64,000 nucleotides of DNA from assembly GCA_900312665.1 (NCBI GenBank), contig ONZQ02000001.1:1616283-1680282 (forward strand), in the 5' to 3' direction. Positions within the stretch are counted from its first letter, which is position 1. Every line of letters starts with the position of its first letter. Shown here piece after piece: positions 12,735 through 23,360 of the stretch. Under the pieces are notes generated by a model. The model ran no database searches and had not been told where the DNA came from. It saw nothing but the letters and a program-made list of their open reading frames with translations. The position numbers and the translations under genes are program-made. This stretch comes from Cephalotrichum gorgonifer (taxonomy: Eukaryota; Ascomycota; Sordariomycetes; Microascales; Microascaceae).

Positions 12735-13276
12735 TATGATCAGGCCATGGACGCGTCAAGGTGGCCGTGGACAGAGTTGGGGGAGCCGAAGCTTGTGAAG
12801 AGGGGGGCGAAGGCTGTCGCGGTCGCGTGGTCGTAGAGTGCAGGACAAGGCAGAAGGGGGGAGCTCCCCACCAGGCCAGGTCCATGTCCATAGTGTCTCG
12901 GCGCTGGGCGCGCTAGAACGCCTGTGCGGGAGTCCCTGTCTGTACGTCATTTCGGGCACCCTCTCCCGCCAAAGCCAATCATAATCCCAGCCAATTTGGG
13001 CCAATGCCACAGCCTTGTTCCCAGCATCCTGTCGCAATCCCAATTTGTCTGTGGATCAAGATCAATCCGTGCCTGTTTGTAGGAGTTGTCTCCCGAGGCC
13101 CAACTTTCGCCCGTCCGTCCGCCCGACTTACTGCTGTTCCGGGCGTGTACCTGCAGTAAAATTGGATGAAGGGTCTCTGCCAGTCACCCGCCGGGTCTGC
13201 TAGGCTGGTGCTGGCCCAGCAGAGAGTGACTCATCAACTGCACCCACGCCCGCGCCCACACCTTCTGCATATATGC
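12735..13276. promoter_or_regulatory. divergent promoter region, VPS33 / histidyl-tRNA synthetase
   Basis: About 540 bases separate the VPS33 start from the nearer in-frame ATG of the synthetase gene. No gene seen inside. A Gcn4/Cpc1-type site lies at 13227-13233. An additional in-frame ATG at 13166 exists but lies upstream of that site. Confidence 0.6.
13227..13233. promoter_or_regulatory. TGACTCA, Gcn4/CPC1 binding-site consensus
   Basis: Perfect match to TGA(C/G)TCA, the site of Gcn4 in yeast and CPC1/CpcA in moulds, 44 bases before the ATG at 13277 and about 150 before the cytosolic start. Aminoacyl-tRNA synthetase genes are known targets of cross-pathway (general amino acid) control, so a regulatory role is plausible but inferred. 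Confidence 0.55.
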
Positions 13277-13384
13277 ATGTGCAGGAAGGCACGACCCTAC
13301 GACCTAACCCCGCCAACACTCGCGATCCGAACTGGTAATTACTTCTCGACGACCACCCAATCTCGAAGGCATATACCGAGCAGC

Positions 13385-15310
13385 ATGGCGCCCAAGACGA
13401 AATTCGAGCTCAAGGTGCCCAAGGGGACGAAGGACTGGGAGGGCACCGACATGGTCATTCGCGACAAAATCTTCAACGCCATCACAACCGTCTTCAAGCG
13501 CCATGGCGGGGTAACCATCGACACTCCGGTCTTCGAGTTGAGGGAAATCCTGGCGGGGAAATACGGCGAGGCACGTTAGACCATGTCCCTCCCAAGATTC
13601 ATACACCTATACGCGCGTGCGGCGCCTGCCCGCCCGCCCAATATTGGGTGCCTGTACCCTTTAACGCCATGTCTCTGCCTACTAACACCCCTCAAAGGAC
13701 TCCAAGCTCATCTACGACCTGGCCGACCAAGGCGGCGAAATAACGTCCCTCCGATACGATCTGACCGTTCCATTTGCGAGGTTCCTCGCCATGAACAAGG
13801 ACATAGCGACCATCAAGCGGTACCACATCGCAAAGGTCTACCGGCGAGATCAGCCCGCCATGACCAAGGGCCGCATGCGCGAGTTCTACCAGTGCGACTT
13901 CGACATCGCCGGCGTTTACGACTCCATGGTCCCCGACGCCGAGGTCATCAGGATCATCAGCGAGGTCTTCGAGGCCCTAGGGTGGGGCGACACTTACACC
14001 ATCAAGCTCAACCACCGCAAGATATTAGACGGCATCTTCCAGGTATGCGGCGTCCCTGAGGACAAGATCCGATCCATCTCGTCTGCCGTCGACAAGCTCG
14101 ACAAGCTGCCGTGGGCCGACGTCCGGAAGGAGATGACGGAGGAGAAGGGGCTAGCCGAGGACGTCGCCGATCGCATCGGGGAGTGGGTCGTGCTGAAGGG
14201 CCAGGGGGATTTGCTCGAGAAGCTCCTGAAGGATGAGAAGCTCGCGGCGAACGACAACATGAAGCAAGGCATCGCGGACCTGCAGCTTCTTTTCGAATAC
14301 CTCGAGAACTTCGAAGTGCTCGACAGGGTGTCCTTTGACCTGAGCTTGGCGCGTGGCCTCGATTATGTTCGTTCTGACCACAAAATCTCCCCTTAGCACC
14401 AGCAGTGCACCTCTCTAACCTCTCATTGTAGTACACTGGCCTCATCTACGAAGTAGTCACGGAAGGATCGGCGCCAGAAGTCTCTGCGTCGTCGGCCCAG
14501 GCGGCGGAGGTAAAGTCGAAGAAGAAGCCCAAGAAGGGCGAGGATGAGGACCGATCGTCGGATCCCACTCTTGGTGTCGGCAGTGTTGCGGCAGGTGGAC
14601 GCTATGACAACCTCGTCGGCATGTTCTCTGGAAAGACACAGATTCGTGAGTCCTTCCTCAACCGCTCTCCCTTCCTTTCGTAGAGTTCTTCCTTATCCTA
14701 GTACTATAGGCTAACCATCTTTGTTCCCACAGCCTGTGTCGGTATCTCCTTCGGCGTCGACCGCATCTTCTCAATCACAAAGGCCCGACTCGCCGCAGAT
14801 AAGAGCGCTGTGCCGGTCCGGAAAAACGAGGTGGACGTCTACGTCATGGCCTTCGGCGGCAAGGGCTTCACGGGTATGCTAAAGGAGCGCATGTCCGTGT
14901 GCTCCCGCCTCTGGGCCGCCGGCATCAAGGCCGAGTTCCTCTACAAGGTCAAGCCCAAGCTCCCCGCGCAGTTCAAGGCGGCCGAGCTGGGTGGCGTTCC
15001 CTTCGCCGTCATCCTGGGCGAGGATGAGTGGAACAACAACCAGGTGAAGGTCAAGGAGATGGGTCTCCGTGACGGACACCCCGAGAAGGATGGTGTCGCC
15101 GTGGCGCTGGATGATCTTGTCGCGGACGTCAAGGCGAAGCTGAGCCGGAGGGCGGAGCTGGACGACCTGACGAGGCAGGCGGAGGGTCTAAAGGTCGTGC
15201 ACGGGATCAAGGGCGAAGATGCTGCGGCTGTGGAGGTTGACGGTAAGGCGGGTGGGGAGGAGGACGGCGGCGCTCCCGTCACAGAGGCCCCTGCTGCTGA
15301 GGCAAAGTGA
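13385..15310 (+). CDS. HTS1: histidyl-tRNA synthetase (class II), probably dual-targeted
   Basis: Charges tRNA-His with histidine. Four exons: 13385-13570, 13698-14366, 14432-14645 and 14733-15310 (1647 bases, 548 residues from the ATG at 13385). Visible signatures: class II motif 2 region around RYHIAKVYRRDQP, the HisA motif RGLDYYTG (joined across intron 2) and the HisB motif AAGGRYDN. Intron 1 has a GC donor (GCACGT), the only choice that keeps frame and gives the family sequence KYGED-SKL. The frame stays open upstream: an ATG at 13277 adds 36 residues rich in Arg, Ser and Thr with a single acidic residue, which resembles a mitochondrial presequence. Yeast HTS1 makes cytosolic and mitochondrial enzymes from two starts in one gene, and the same is inferred here. 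Confidence 0.96.
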
Positions 15311-15915
15311 GGTGACGGAACAAAGAGGAAGTTAAAAATCTATAGAGCCTAGGAAAGGAAAAGAAATAAAAATGAGCAGACAAGGACGTCAACTGTTCGA
15401 TACCATCTTTTTTATCACATCAGCGGAAGGCACCTCCTGTGAGATTATAGGATGAGGAGCGATGCGTTGGGCTTCCGATGACCTGATCTTGTTGTGGGTG
15501 CCCTTATAAGAGGGTTCGGGCATTAGGGACTGAATCCTATCCCGTAAGTACTGCTTGTACGCGAAGCCCGTCGGGCCAGGCTTTTCAGATCCAAGGGTAG
15601 GTCGAACACATTACTGCCAAGGGAGCTACCAGCTACCCAGGCTCTCACGGTAGGCTCTCACGGTGGTAACGACAGTGCGCTAGCAGTGTGAAGAGAATGC
15701 CGAGTTGGTCGCTTGGACGGGTCTCATGCTCGAGGAATCCCATAGATACGAGAGGCCGAAATGAAAGGTGAAAATGAAATGTGGCTCGATATTCGAGCTA
15801 TGCTGCATACAAACGGAACATGTCTGCTTTCGATTAATCTAGTGATTTACAAGATCCCACCGAAAAAAACATAAGTGGATATGTTCTAAAGTAGAGTCGA
15901 TACAAGAAAAAGGTT
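15311..15915. other. intergenic between convergent HTS1 and ATP3
   Basis: Shared 3' region of two convergent genes. No gene seen. It contains an exact 13-base tandem duplication (15639-15664) next to a doubled AGCTACC. Confidence 0.5.
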
Positions 15916-17123
15916 TTACATGTCCTCCGAAGCGGTGGCACCGGTGATAATTTCCACAAGCTCTCCAGTAATGACGGCCTGGCGGGTACGGTTGTAGAGA
16001 ATCTGGTACCTGTTGATCATGTCGCCGGCGTTCTTGGAGGCGTTCTGCATAGGGGGTCAGCGGAGAGAAGGGATGACGGGATGGGGGGAGGGAAGGAAGT
16101 AGGAGGGAAAGTGAAGTCGGGAGGGTAGGGGGAAACTCACGTCCATGGCGTTTCGGCGGGCGGAAATCTCGCAGGCGTGACCCTCGGCAAGAGCCCAGTA
16201 GAGCGAGTTGGCGAGACCGTACTCGCTCAGGTGGGAGACAAGCTCCTCATCGACCTCGAAGGCGGCGAAGTTGGCTGCAAATGCGAGTCAGAACGACATG
16301 CATTGATGTCACGATACCTGAAACGGATCAGAGGGGGGACCTACGAGACTGGGCGATGGCCTCCTCGGAAAATGCCTCAATGGTGGTCGCCTCGTAGGCG
16401 CTGGCGTTGATGAACTTGTTGTACAGGATCTTGATGTCGGAGTACTGGCCGGGGAGGGCGAGGACCTGCTCAGCGACGATCTGGGCCTCCTCGAAGGTGG
16501 GCACGTCCTTGCCGATGCCAGCAAAGCTGAGCTGGATGTCCTTCGCGTTCGACCTGCCGAGCTGCGCCTTGGCCTTCTCGCCGACAATGACCATGTCGTA
16601 CGCGTCGGGCTTCTCGGCGACCATGCGGCGGACGGCACGGCTGAGACCAGAGTGGACACCACCGCAGAGACCCTTGTCGGAGGAGCACACGATGAGGAGC
16701 GTCTTCTTCTCGCCCTCGAGGGCCTTGGTCTCGGCCGAGGTGTAGACCTCGTTGGAGGTCTTGCCGTACGCGCGGGACTCAGCCATGGCCCGAGTGGCAC
16801 GGTTGAGCTTCGTCGAGGCGACGATCTTCATCGTCTTGGTGATCTTCTCGATGTTGCGGATGGACTTGAGGCGGCCCTCGATTTCGCGGAGGGTAGCATA
16901 GCCGGCGGCGGCCGGGACGTTGGAGGCGACACTGGTTTTGCAGAGAGTTAGTTGTTTCGCCCTCCAAAGTATCCCTCGCTTCAATTCATCCCGATTGATG
17001 TCATCCTTCATGGTTCTCCGCTCTACCCGTGTCGGGTCGCGACCTGGGTGCTGCAAAGGTTGAGACTCACATAGGAGCCGAAGCCGCCGCCCGGACGGCG
17101 GGTCTCGCTGCCCTCGAAAGCAT
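15916..17123 (-). CDS. ATP3: mitochondrial ATP synthase subunit gamma (F1)
   Basis: Central rotor-shaft subunit of the F1 sector of mitochondrial ATP synthase. Four exons: 17123-17071, 16931-16345, 16274-16141 and 16044-15916 (903 bases, 300 residues), frame exact. Exon 1 encodes an Arg/Ala-rich presequence without acidic residues, as expected for import into the matrix. The mature start (ATLREIEGRLKSIRNIEKIT) forms the N-terminal helix, and the C-terminal helix holds the family block NASKNAGDM...YQILYNRTRQAVITGE. It is divergent from TOP1 across about 830 bases with two Cbf1-type E-boxes and an inverted CCAAT. Confidence 0.96.
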
Positions 17124-17951
17124 AGTGAACCGGTGGATGAAGGAGTGGAGTCTAAACCTCTGCCGAGAGCAGGTCAATCGACTCACGGATCAATTGACTG
17201 AAGAGGTAGGATCGATGTGGCTTGTTGACTAGGTAAGGCGTGGATTATACCTCTCAAGTGACGACGTTATTTTCAATTCATCGTTGCTCCTCGCCAGACC
17301 CCGTAAATGCGGACAGCCGAGCTTTCAAGTCACGTGAACATCCACTTGGTCCCGAAACGCCCAACCGGGATTAGCCGATGGTTAACTTTCAGTGGCTGAG
17401 GGAGAGGAACGGCAACATGAATGGACCAGGCCTGAACGCGGCCCACTCGGCGTCACGTTTTTTTCCCTTTCTCAGCGAGGTCCACGTGACATTCTCCACC
17501 TAAATTTTTCTTCTCATAATGTCGCTAAGGCACGGCCCACCCATTGGAGAGGTCGCTCGCGCCACTGTGCCTTAGCCCAGGAATAGCGAGTGTAAACTCG
17601 GTGCCAGCGAGGTATGCTTGCTTTGCGGGCCGTCACGACTACCTCTCGAAACTGGCGCCTTCTAATACTTTCGTCCTCCCGCCCCATTCACCCCCTTCCT
17701 TTTCCACCTTTTTTCTCTCTCGTTTTGTTCCCCCCGTATTACCCCTTCAGAGACTCGCCTACCCATCTACATACTCTTTTAATTTTTCCTTTCCCCCCTC
17801 TTTGCGACATCATCTATCCTCAACCGCGTCCAATCCGCAACACACCTCATCGCCACCCGATTTCCCAAAAGGCAGCAACACATTCGCGCACACCAAGGAG
17901 GCACTCCTGCCCGACGCGCCAACAATCTCTTTTGTACCCATCCTAGCCACT
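17124..17951. promoter_or_regulatory. divergent promoter region, ATP3 / TOP1
   Basis: No gene seen. It contains GTCACGTGA (17329-17337) and CACGTGAC (17483-17490), both matching the Cbf1/bHLH consensus RTCACRTG, plus ATTGG (17543-17547), a CCAAT box on the minus strand. A long pyrimidine-rich tract (about 17680-17810) precedes the TOP1 start, as is common in mould promoters. Confidence 0.55.
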
Positions 17952-20856
17952 ATGAGTTCCGAGTCCGACGACGATATGCCTCTCGCCCGCAACGGCCGGG
18001 GTAAGTGTCACCTTTCCGTGATATCCTATCGCCTCCCCCGTGCCTCCCTTGAGTGGATTCGGGGCGCGCGGCTGACGTGTCATGTTCGCCTCTTGGCGCC
18101 TGGGCCTCAGTCGACAGGGCCTCGGTCGTTCCCCCAGTTGATGACCCTTATCCCGCTGACTTCAAGCCTCTTCGAGCAGGATCCGCATCTAACACACGCA
18201 ACGACGCGATGGACCTCGACGGCCCGGCTACAAATGGGGTAGCGAAGCGGAAGTCGCGATCCTCCATCACCAATGTCTCGTACAAGGACGATTCGGATGA
18301 TAGCGAGGATGGTCAGCCACTGGTAAGGGCTAGCACTGGTTTGCGCATCACGCCTTCGTATTTCACACTGACCACCCAATGCAGGCGAAACGTCAGCGAA
18401 CGAGAACCATAGTCTCGGACGACGACTCGGACGATGCGCCACTGAGAAAGACCGCCAAGAAATCAAGCAGTACACCTGCGAAGGCCAAGAAGCCGCCGGT
18501 CAAGAAAGCCGTAAAGGATGAGACCGACAGTGAAGATGACGTGCCCTTGGCCAAACCAGCGGCGAAGCGCCGATCTCTGGGCACTCCGGCCTCCTCGAAA
18601 AAGACGAACGGCGTGAAGAAGGCCGATTCCGATTCCGATGTACCGATGAAGAAGGTGGCCCCGAAGAAGGCGGCTCCCAAGAAGGCGGCCCCCGCCGCTT
18701 CCGCAAAAGGCGCCACTTCGAAAGCCAAGGCCGCGGCAGTTAAGAAGGACGCGAGCGAGGCTCCCGAGGAGGAAGAGGAAGAGTTTGAATGGTGGAATGC
18801 TCCAAAGAACGAGGATGACAGCATCAAGTGGACCACCCTCGAACACAACGGTGTTCTCTTCCCCCCTGAGTACACTCCTCTACCTGCTCGCGTCAAGCTG
18901 CTATACGATGGGACACCAGTCAAGCTGCATCCCGAGGCCGAAGAGGTAGCCTGGTTCTTTGGCTCCATGCTCCATTCATCGCACAACGTGGACAACCCAG
19001 TTTTCCAGAAGAACTTCTTCGCCGACTTCAAGGAAACTATCAAGAACACTGGCGGCGCTACCGACAAGCAAGGGAACAAGATTGATATCAAGGAGTTCTC
19101 AAAGCTCGACTTCACCAAGATCCACGAGTATTGGTCCCAACAAAACGAGGCCAAGAAGGCTCGTCCCGCCGCTGAGAAGAAGGCCGAGAAGGCTGAGAAA
19201 GACAAGGTCGAGGCCCCCTTCATGTACTGCAAGTGGGATGGCCGAAAGGAGAAGGTGGGGAACTTCCGCGTCGAACCTCCGAGTCTGTTCCGCGGCCGTG
19301 GAGAGCATCCCAAGACTGGTAAGGTAAAGCGTCGTGTCACACCCGAGCAGATCACCATCAACATCGGCAAAGGAGCCGAGGTGCCGAAGCCGCCGCCGGG
19401 CCACAAGTGGAAGGCCGTTCAGCACGACAACAAGGCGACCTGGCTTGCCATGTGGCAGGAGAACATCAATGGCGCCTATAAATACGTCATGCTGGCGGCG
19501 AACAGTGCCATCAAGGGCCAGAGTGACTTCAAGAAGTTCGAGAAGGCGCGCGAGCTGAAGAAGCACATCGACAAGATCCGCCGGGATTACACTCGGGATC
19601 TCAAGAGCGACGTCATGGCGGATAGGCAGCGAGCCACGGCCGTCTATCTCATTGACAAGCTGGCCCTCAGGGCTGGAAACGAGAAGGATGCCGAAAACGA
19701 GGCCGAGACCGTTGGCTGCTGCTCGCTCAAGTACGAGCATGTGACACTGAGGGAGCCAAACACGCTTATCTTCGACTTCCTGGGCAAGGACAGTATCCGA
19801 TACTACGATGAGGTACAGGTGGAGAAGCAGGTCTTTAAGAACTTCAAGCACTTCAAGAAGGCTCCGAAGTCGAGGGGTGATGACATCTTTGATCGCCTCA
19901 CGGTATGTTGTTTCTGCGATGCCGTAATGTGATGCACATGCTAACGATAAGCCAATTTAGACAAGTCAGCTGAACAAGCACCTCTCGGGGTACATGCCCG
20001 GGCTTACGGCCAAGGTGTTCCGTACCTACAACGCCTCCATCACCATGTCGAGGCTCCTACAAGGCCTGAAGGCGGATGACCGCCCCATTGCCGAGAAGGT
20101 CAAGCTTTACAACGACTGCAATCGCGAGGTGGCCATCCTGTGTAACCATAAGCGAACTGTCGGGGCAGGCCACGAGGGGCAGATGGAGAAGCTGGTAGAC
20201 AAGATCAAGGGCTACCAGTATAAGCAGTGGCGGGCCAAGCAGATGATCCTCGACCTCGACCCTAAGCAGAAGAAGAAGAAGGGCGCGGACTGGTTCGCCC
20301 TCGACCCTGAGCTGACGGAAGAGTGGCTCATCGAGCACCAGGCACAGCTGGTCGAGAAGGAGCGCGAGGCCATCCAGAAGAAGTTCCAGAAGGAGAATGA
20401 GAAGCGTGAGGCGGAGGGGGAGAAGCCCATGCCCGAGAAAGACCTCAAGGAGCGGCTCAAGGCCGCCAACGAGCTCGCGGCTAAGTACAAGAAGGAGAAC
20501 AAGTCGAAGAAGGTCGTAGCCGAGGGCAGGGGCGTCACGGTGGAGAAGCTCGAGACCCAGATCGCGAAGCTGGATGTTCAGATCGCCAACACGAAGCTTC
20601 AGGCCGAAGATCGCGAGGGGAACAAGGAGGTTGCCCTGAGCACCAGCAAGCTCGTGAGTTCCCTCTAAAGCCCCTGTGGGTTGTCTCTTTACCAGCATTG
20701 CTAACGATAGTCTCACAGAACTACATCGACCCCCGTCTCACTGTTGTGTTTGCCCGGAAGTTCGACGTCCCGATCGAGAAGTTCTTCTCGAAGACTCTCC
20801 GTGAGAAGTTCAACTGGGCTATCAAGTCAGTTGAGGACTCAGAGTGGGAGTTCTAA
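17952..20856 (+). CDS. TOP1: DNA topoisomerase I (type IB)
   Basis: Relaxes supercoils by transient single-strand cleavage in the nucleus. Five exons: 17952-18000, 18111-18322, 18385-19902, 19961-20653 and 20719-20856 (2610 bases, 869 residues), frame exact. The N-terminal ~200 residues are charged and low in complexity, with acidic Ser/Asp stretches and a KKAAPKKAA repeat suited to nuclear targeting. The conserved DNA-binding core follows, then the catalytic domain with RAGNEKDAENEAETVGCCSL (active-site Arg region), a Lys/Glu-rich coiled linker, and the C-terminal domain with SKLNYIDPR, whose Tyr826 is the nucleophile. The last intron splits this motif between SKL and NYIDPR. Confidence 0.96.
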
Positions 20857-22229
20857 AGCGAAAGCAACGCAGGCTGCCCGCTTTCGCGCAACGGGAGGTC
20901 GAGGGGGGACGAGTGAGGGGCGGAAGAAGAAGAAGAAAAGATAGATGTTTTGCTTTTTGCTTGTACACCAGGTTATCCATTCTGTTTTTTTTCCTGATTT
21001 CTTTTTCTGTTCTGTTCTTTTCTCTACCCGTTTGTTTGTAGTTTACACTTGGACACTCTCGAGGGGAAATGAGCAAGCGGTCCCCGCGGGGCGGCTCGGA
21101 AGGCGTTTTGGGACTATTACCGTCTCTCTGCGTCTCCTATTCTGCCCTTCGCTACCAGAAATCGGTTATATACCATAGGGTATGTGGCTACTTCCTTCAC
21201 GGTTAAGGGGCCTTACCCTATATGGTTTTTTTTTCTGGTCGAATCCGGCGTGGGGACCGTGGGCGGGGAAGGAGAACGGATAGGGGGCGCATAAACAAGG
21301 GCGCATAAAGGGGCAGCGGCGGCGATAGATAGATATGTCTTGATGTTCTCCATCGCGTAGCTCTTTTTTTTTTTTTTACTAGAGAATCCTTCGAGTTTTT
21401 GCTCGCTGTTTTCATCTCACTTCGTCTTTTCGCTTCGCTCGATCTTGTGCATTTCGCTGTTCACGATTAGAAAGAGAGGAAGTCAAGGCGAACTTGTTTC
21501 CATCCATCCCCGCGAGTTCCCTGCTACTAGGGTATCTCACAAGATAATAAAGGTAGTAAAAAGTACATGGAATAGAGAAGAATTTTTTAAAATAAAAAAA
21601 ATGAAAAAAAAAAAATACTGCTTTACCCAGGGTACTGGGAATGGATACCTTCCTGTGACACGAGTGAATACATGTACTCTTCATCCCGAGGGATGTACAC
21701 TGTTGGTTGGTGACGACGTTGATGTTGAAGCTGGTCTGGCCGAAGACAATTAGACATGTACGGATACGTGACGCGAACAAAACGGAGACGGTTCTTTCAG
21801 AAACAAGTGCTCTGTTGATATTGAAAAGCTCGCGTGTAACCAACCCTCCAGAATCTCAAGTGATGCTTGGCGAGGGGAGGGAGCCCTTCCGCTCCTGCCT
21901 GCCCGGCTCACCCTTTCCAGGTGTTGTGCCGTCTATCTATATCTATCCCCATTCCCGGCGCCTTCCCGTATGCTGATAATGACAAGAAAATGGCATGCTA
22001 AACGCTCCGAAATACAATGAATCCCCATATGACCAACCTACCTTTTTCATGTCCCTGTCCCCAGTTCATTACCCATTACTTATACCCTTCGTTTGCGGGG
22101 GGCCATTCCGGCTCTGGGCATCGTCCGCTGCTGCCCCCGCCCGCTCCCTCGCCGACTACCTCATTAATCCATATCCATGCAGTTTTCCGAACCAAATTAA
22201 GGGAAAGAAACGCTCGAGCATCCCGCCCA
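20857..22229. other. intergenic between convergent TOP1 and Crh gene
   Basis: No gene seen. Shared 3' flank of two convergent genes, with long T and A runs (about 20985-21030, 21364-21378, 21586-21615). Confidence 0.5.
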
Positions 22230-23360
22230 TCAAACAACATAGCCCACAAGGCCCACGACACCAGCCAGGAAACAGCTCATCATGGCAAGGGATGGCCTAA
22301 ACACGCTGGACCCCGAGGGTATCAGCTTACCCTCCTCGGTCATGATCCACCCGTCAGGCACACCCGAGTCGTCGATCTGCACGTCCCCGCCAGAACCGCC
22401 AAAACCGCCCACGGGCACCTGCGGGGCTCCGGATTCCGTGGAGGAGGTGGCGCTGCCGGTAACGGTTATGGCGTCCACGTTGCCCTCGTTTCCGTTAATC
22501 TCGCCGTCTACCGCCTCAATGGACTCCCACGACCCAGAGTTATCCGTGTACTTGTACTCTTTTCCGGTGGAGTAGTCCGATATGGCGATGGAGCGGACGG
22601 GCATGGTGAACGGGCCGTCCGCGTAGTTTGTCAGGCCACCCGCCCAGTCGATGGTGCCTTGGGGGTTCCCGGGGTCGCCGCCCGCCCAGGCGCCGAACTT
22701 GACTTGCATAGGGGTCTGCGGGTACTCGTCCCCGGCGGCCTCCGCCGTCTGAGTCCTTATCTCAGTATCGTCGACGGTCCAGAGGATGCGGTCTTTCGTC
22801 CAGTCGATGGTGTAGGTGCGCCACTCCTCCTGGTTGTTCGCCGCGGGGTTGAACTGCCCCCGGTTATAGTCACTAACTATTCCCTTCCCGAAGTAGTTCG
22901 TCTGGACCTGACCATTGTCGGTCCCAATCCACTCGAGGTCGATCTCGTCGAGAGTGTCGGACTGAAGGACGACGGAAGAGATGATGCCCCGGCCGGGGGC
23001 GGCCTTCATGGTGACGGAGACGCGGCCGAACATTATGTAAAAGGTGGACATGAGCAGTGGGGAGTCGCCTTGCGCGGCTACGGTGAAGGAAACGCCGTCT
23101 GAACCGTAGGTAGGTTTTCCCGAGGCGACGAAGGAGTTTACTTCACCCTGCGTGAAGTCGACGTTGATGCTCATGCCGAGGGCCCTGTCCGAGGGGCAGG
23201 AAGCTAAAGCGCATTAGCAGGCGAAAAGAAATAAAGACTATGCTGTGGTGGGGGCGTTCCGCTCACTATGTAGAGGATTACAGTCCGTCCAGGTTTGCGC
23301 TTGAACTTGGGAGAGGAGCGCTGCGACCATCGAGGCCAGCGAGGTGGTGTGGAATCTCAT
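22230..23360 (-). CDS. Crh-family GH16 cell-wall transglycosidase, GPI-anchored
   Basis: Predicted to link chitin to beta-1,6/1,3-glucan at the cell surface (Crh1/Utr2 family). Two exons: 23360-23267 and 23203-22230 (1068 bases, 355 residues). Residues 1-21 form a signal peptide. The mature protein starts QTWTDCNPL-TSCP, the Cys pattern typical of Crh enzymes, which is restored across the intron. The GH16 active-site motif is EIDLE at 118-122 (nucleophile and acid/base Glu). The C-terminal part is Gly/Ser-rich and ends in a hydrophobic tail, consistent with a GPI signal. A chitin-binding CBM18 domain, present in some paralogues, is not seen. The paralogue within the family cannot be assigned. 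Confidence 0.92.

Noticed and set aside
22017..23102. Long open frame on the plus strand opposite the Crh gene
   Set aside because: It is a shadow of the well-supported GH16 coding strand and shows no domain.
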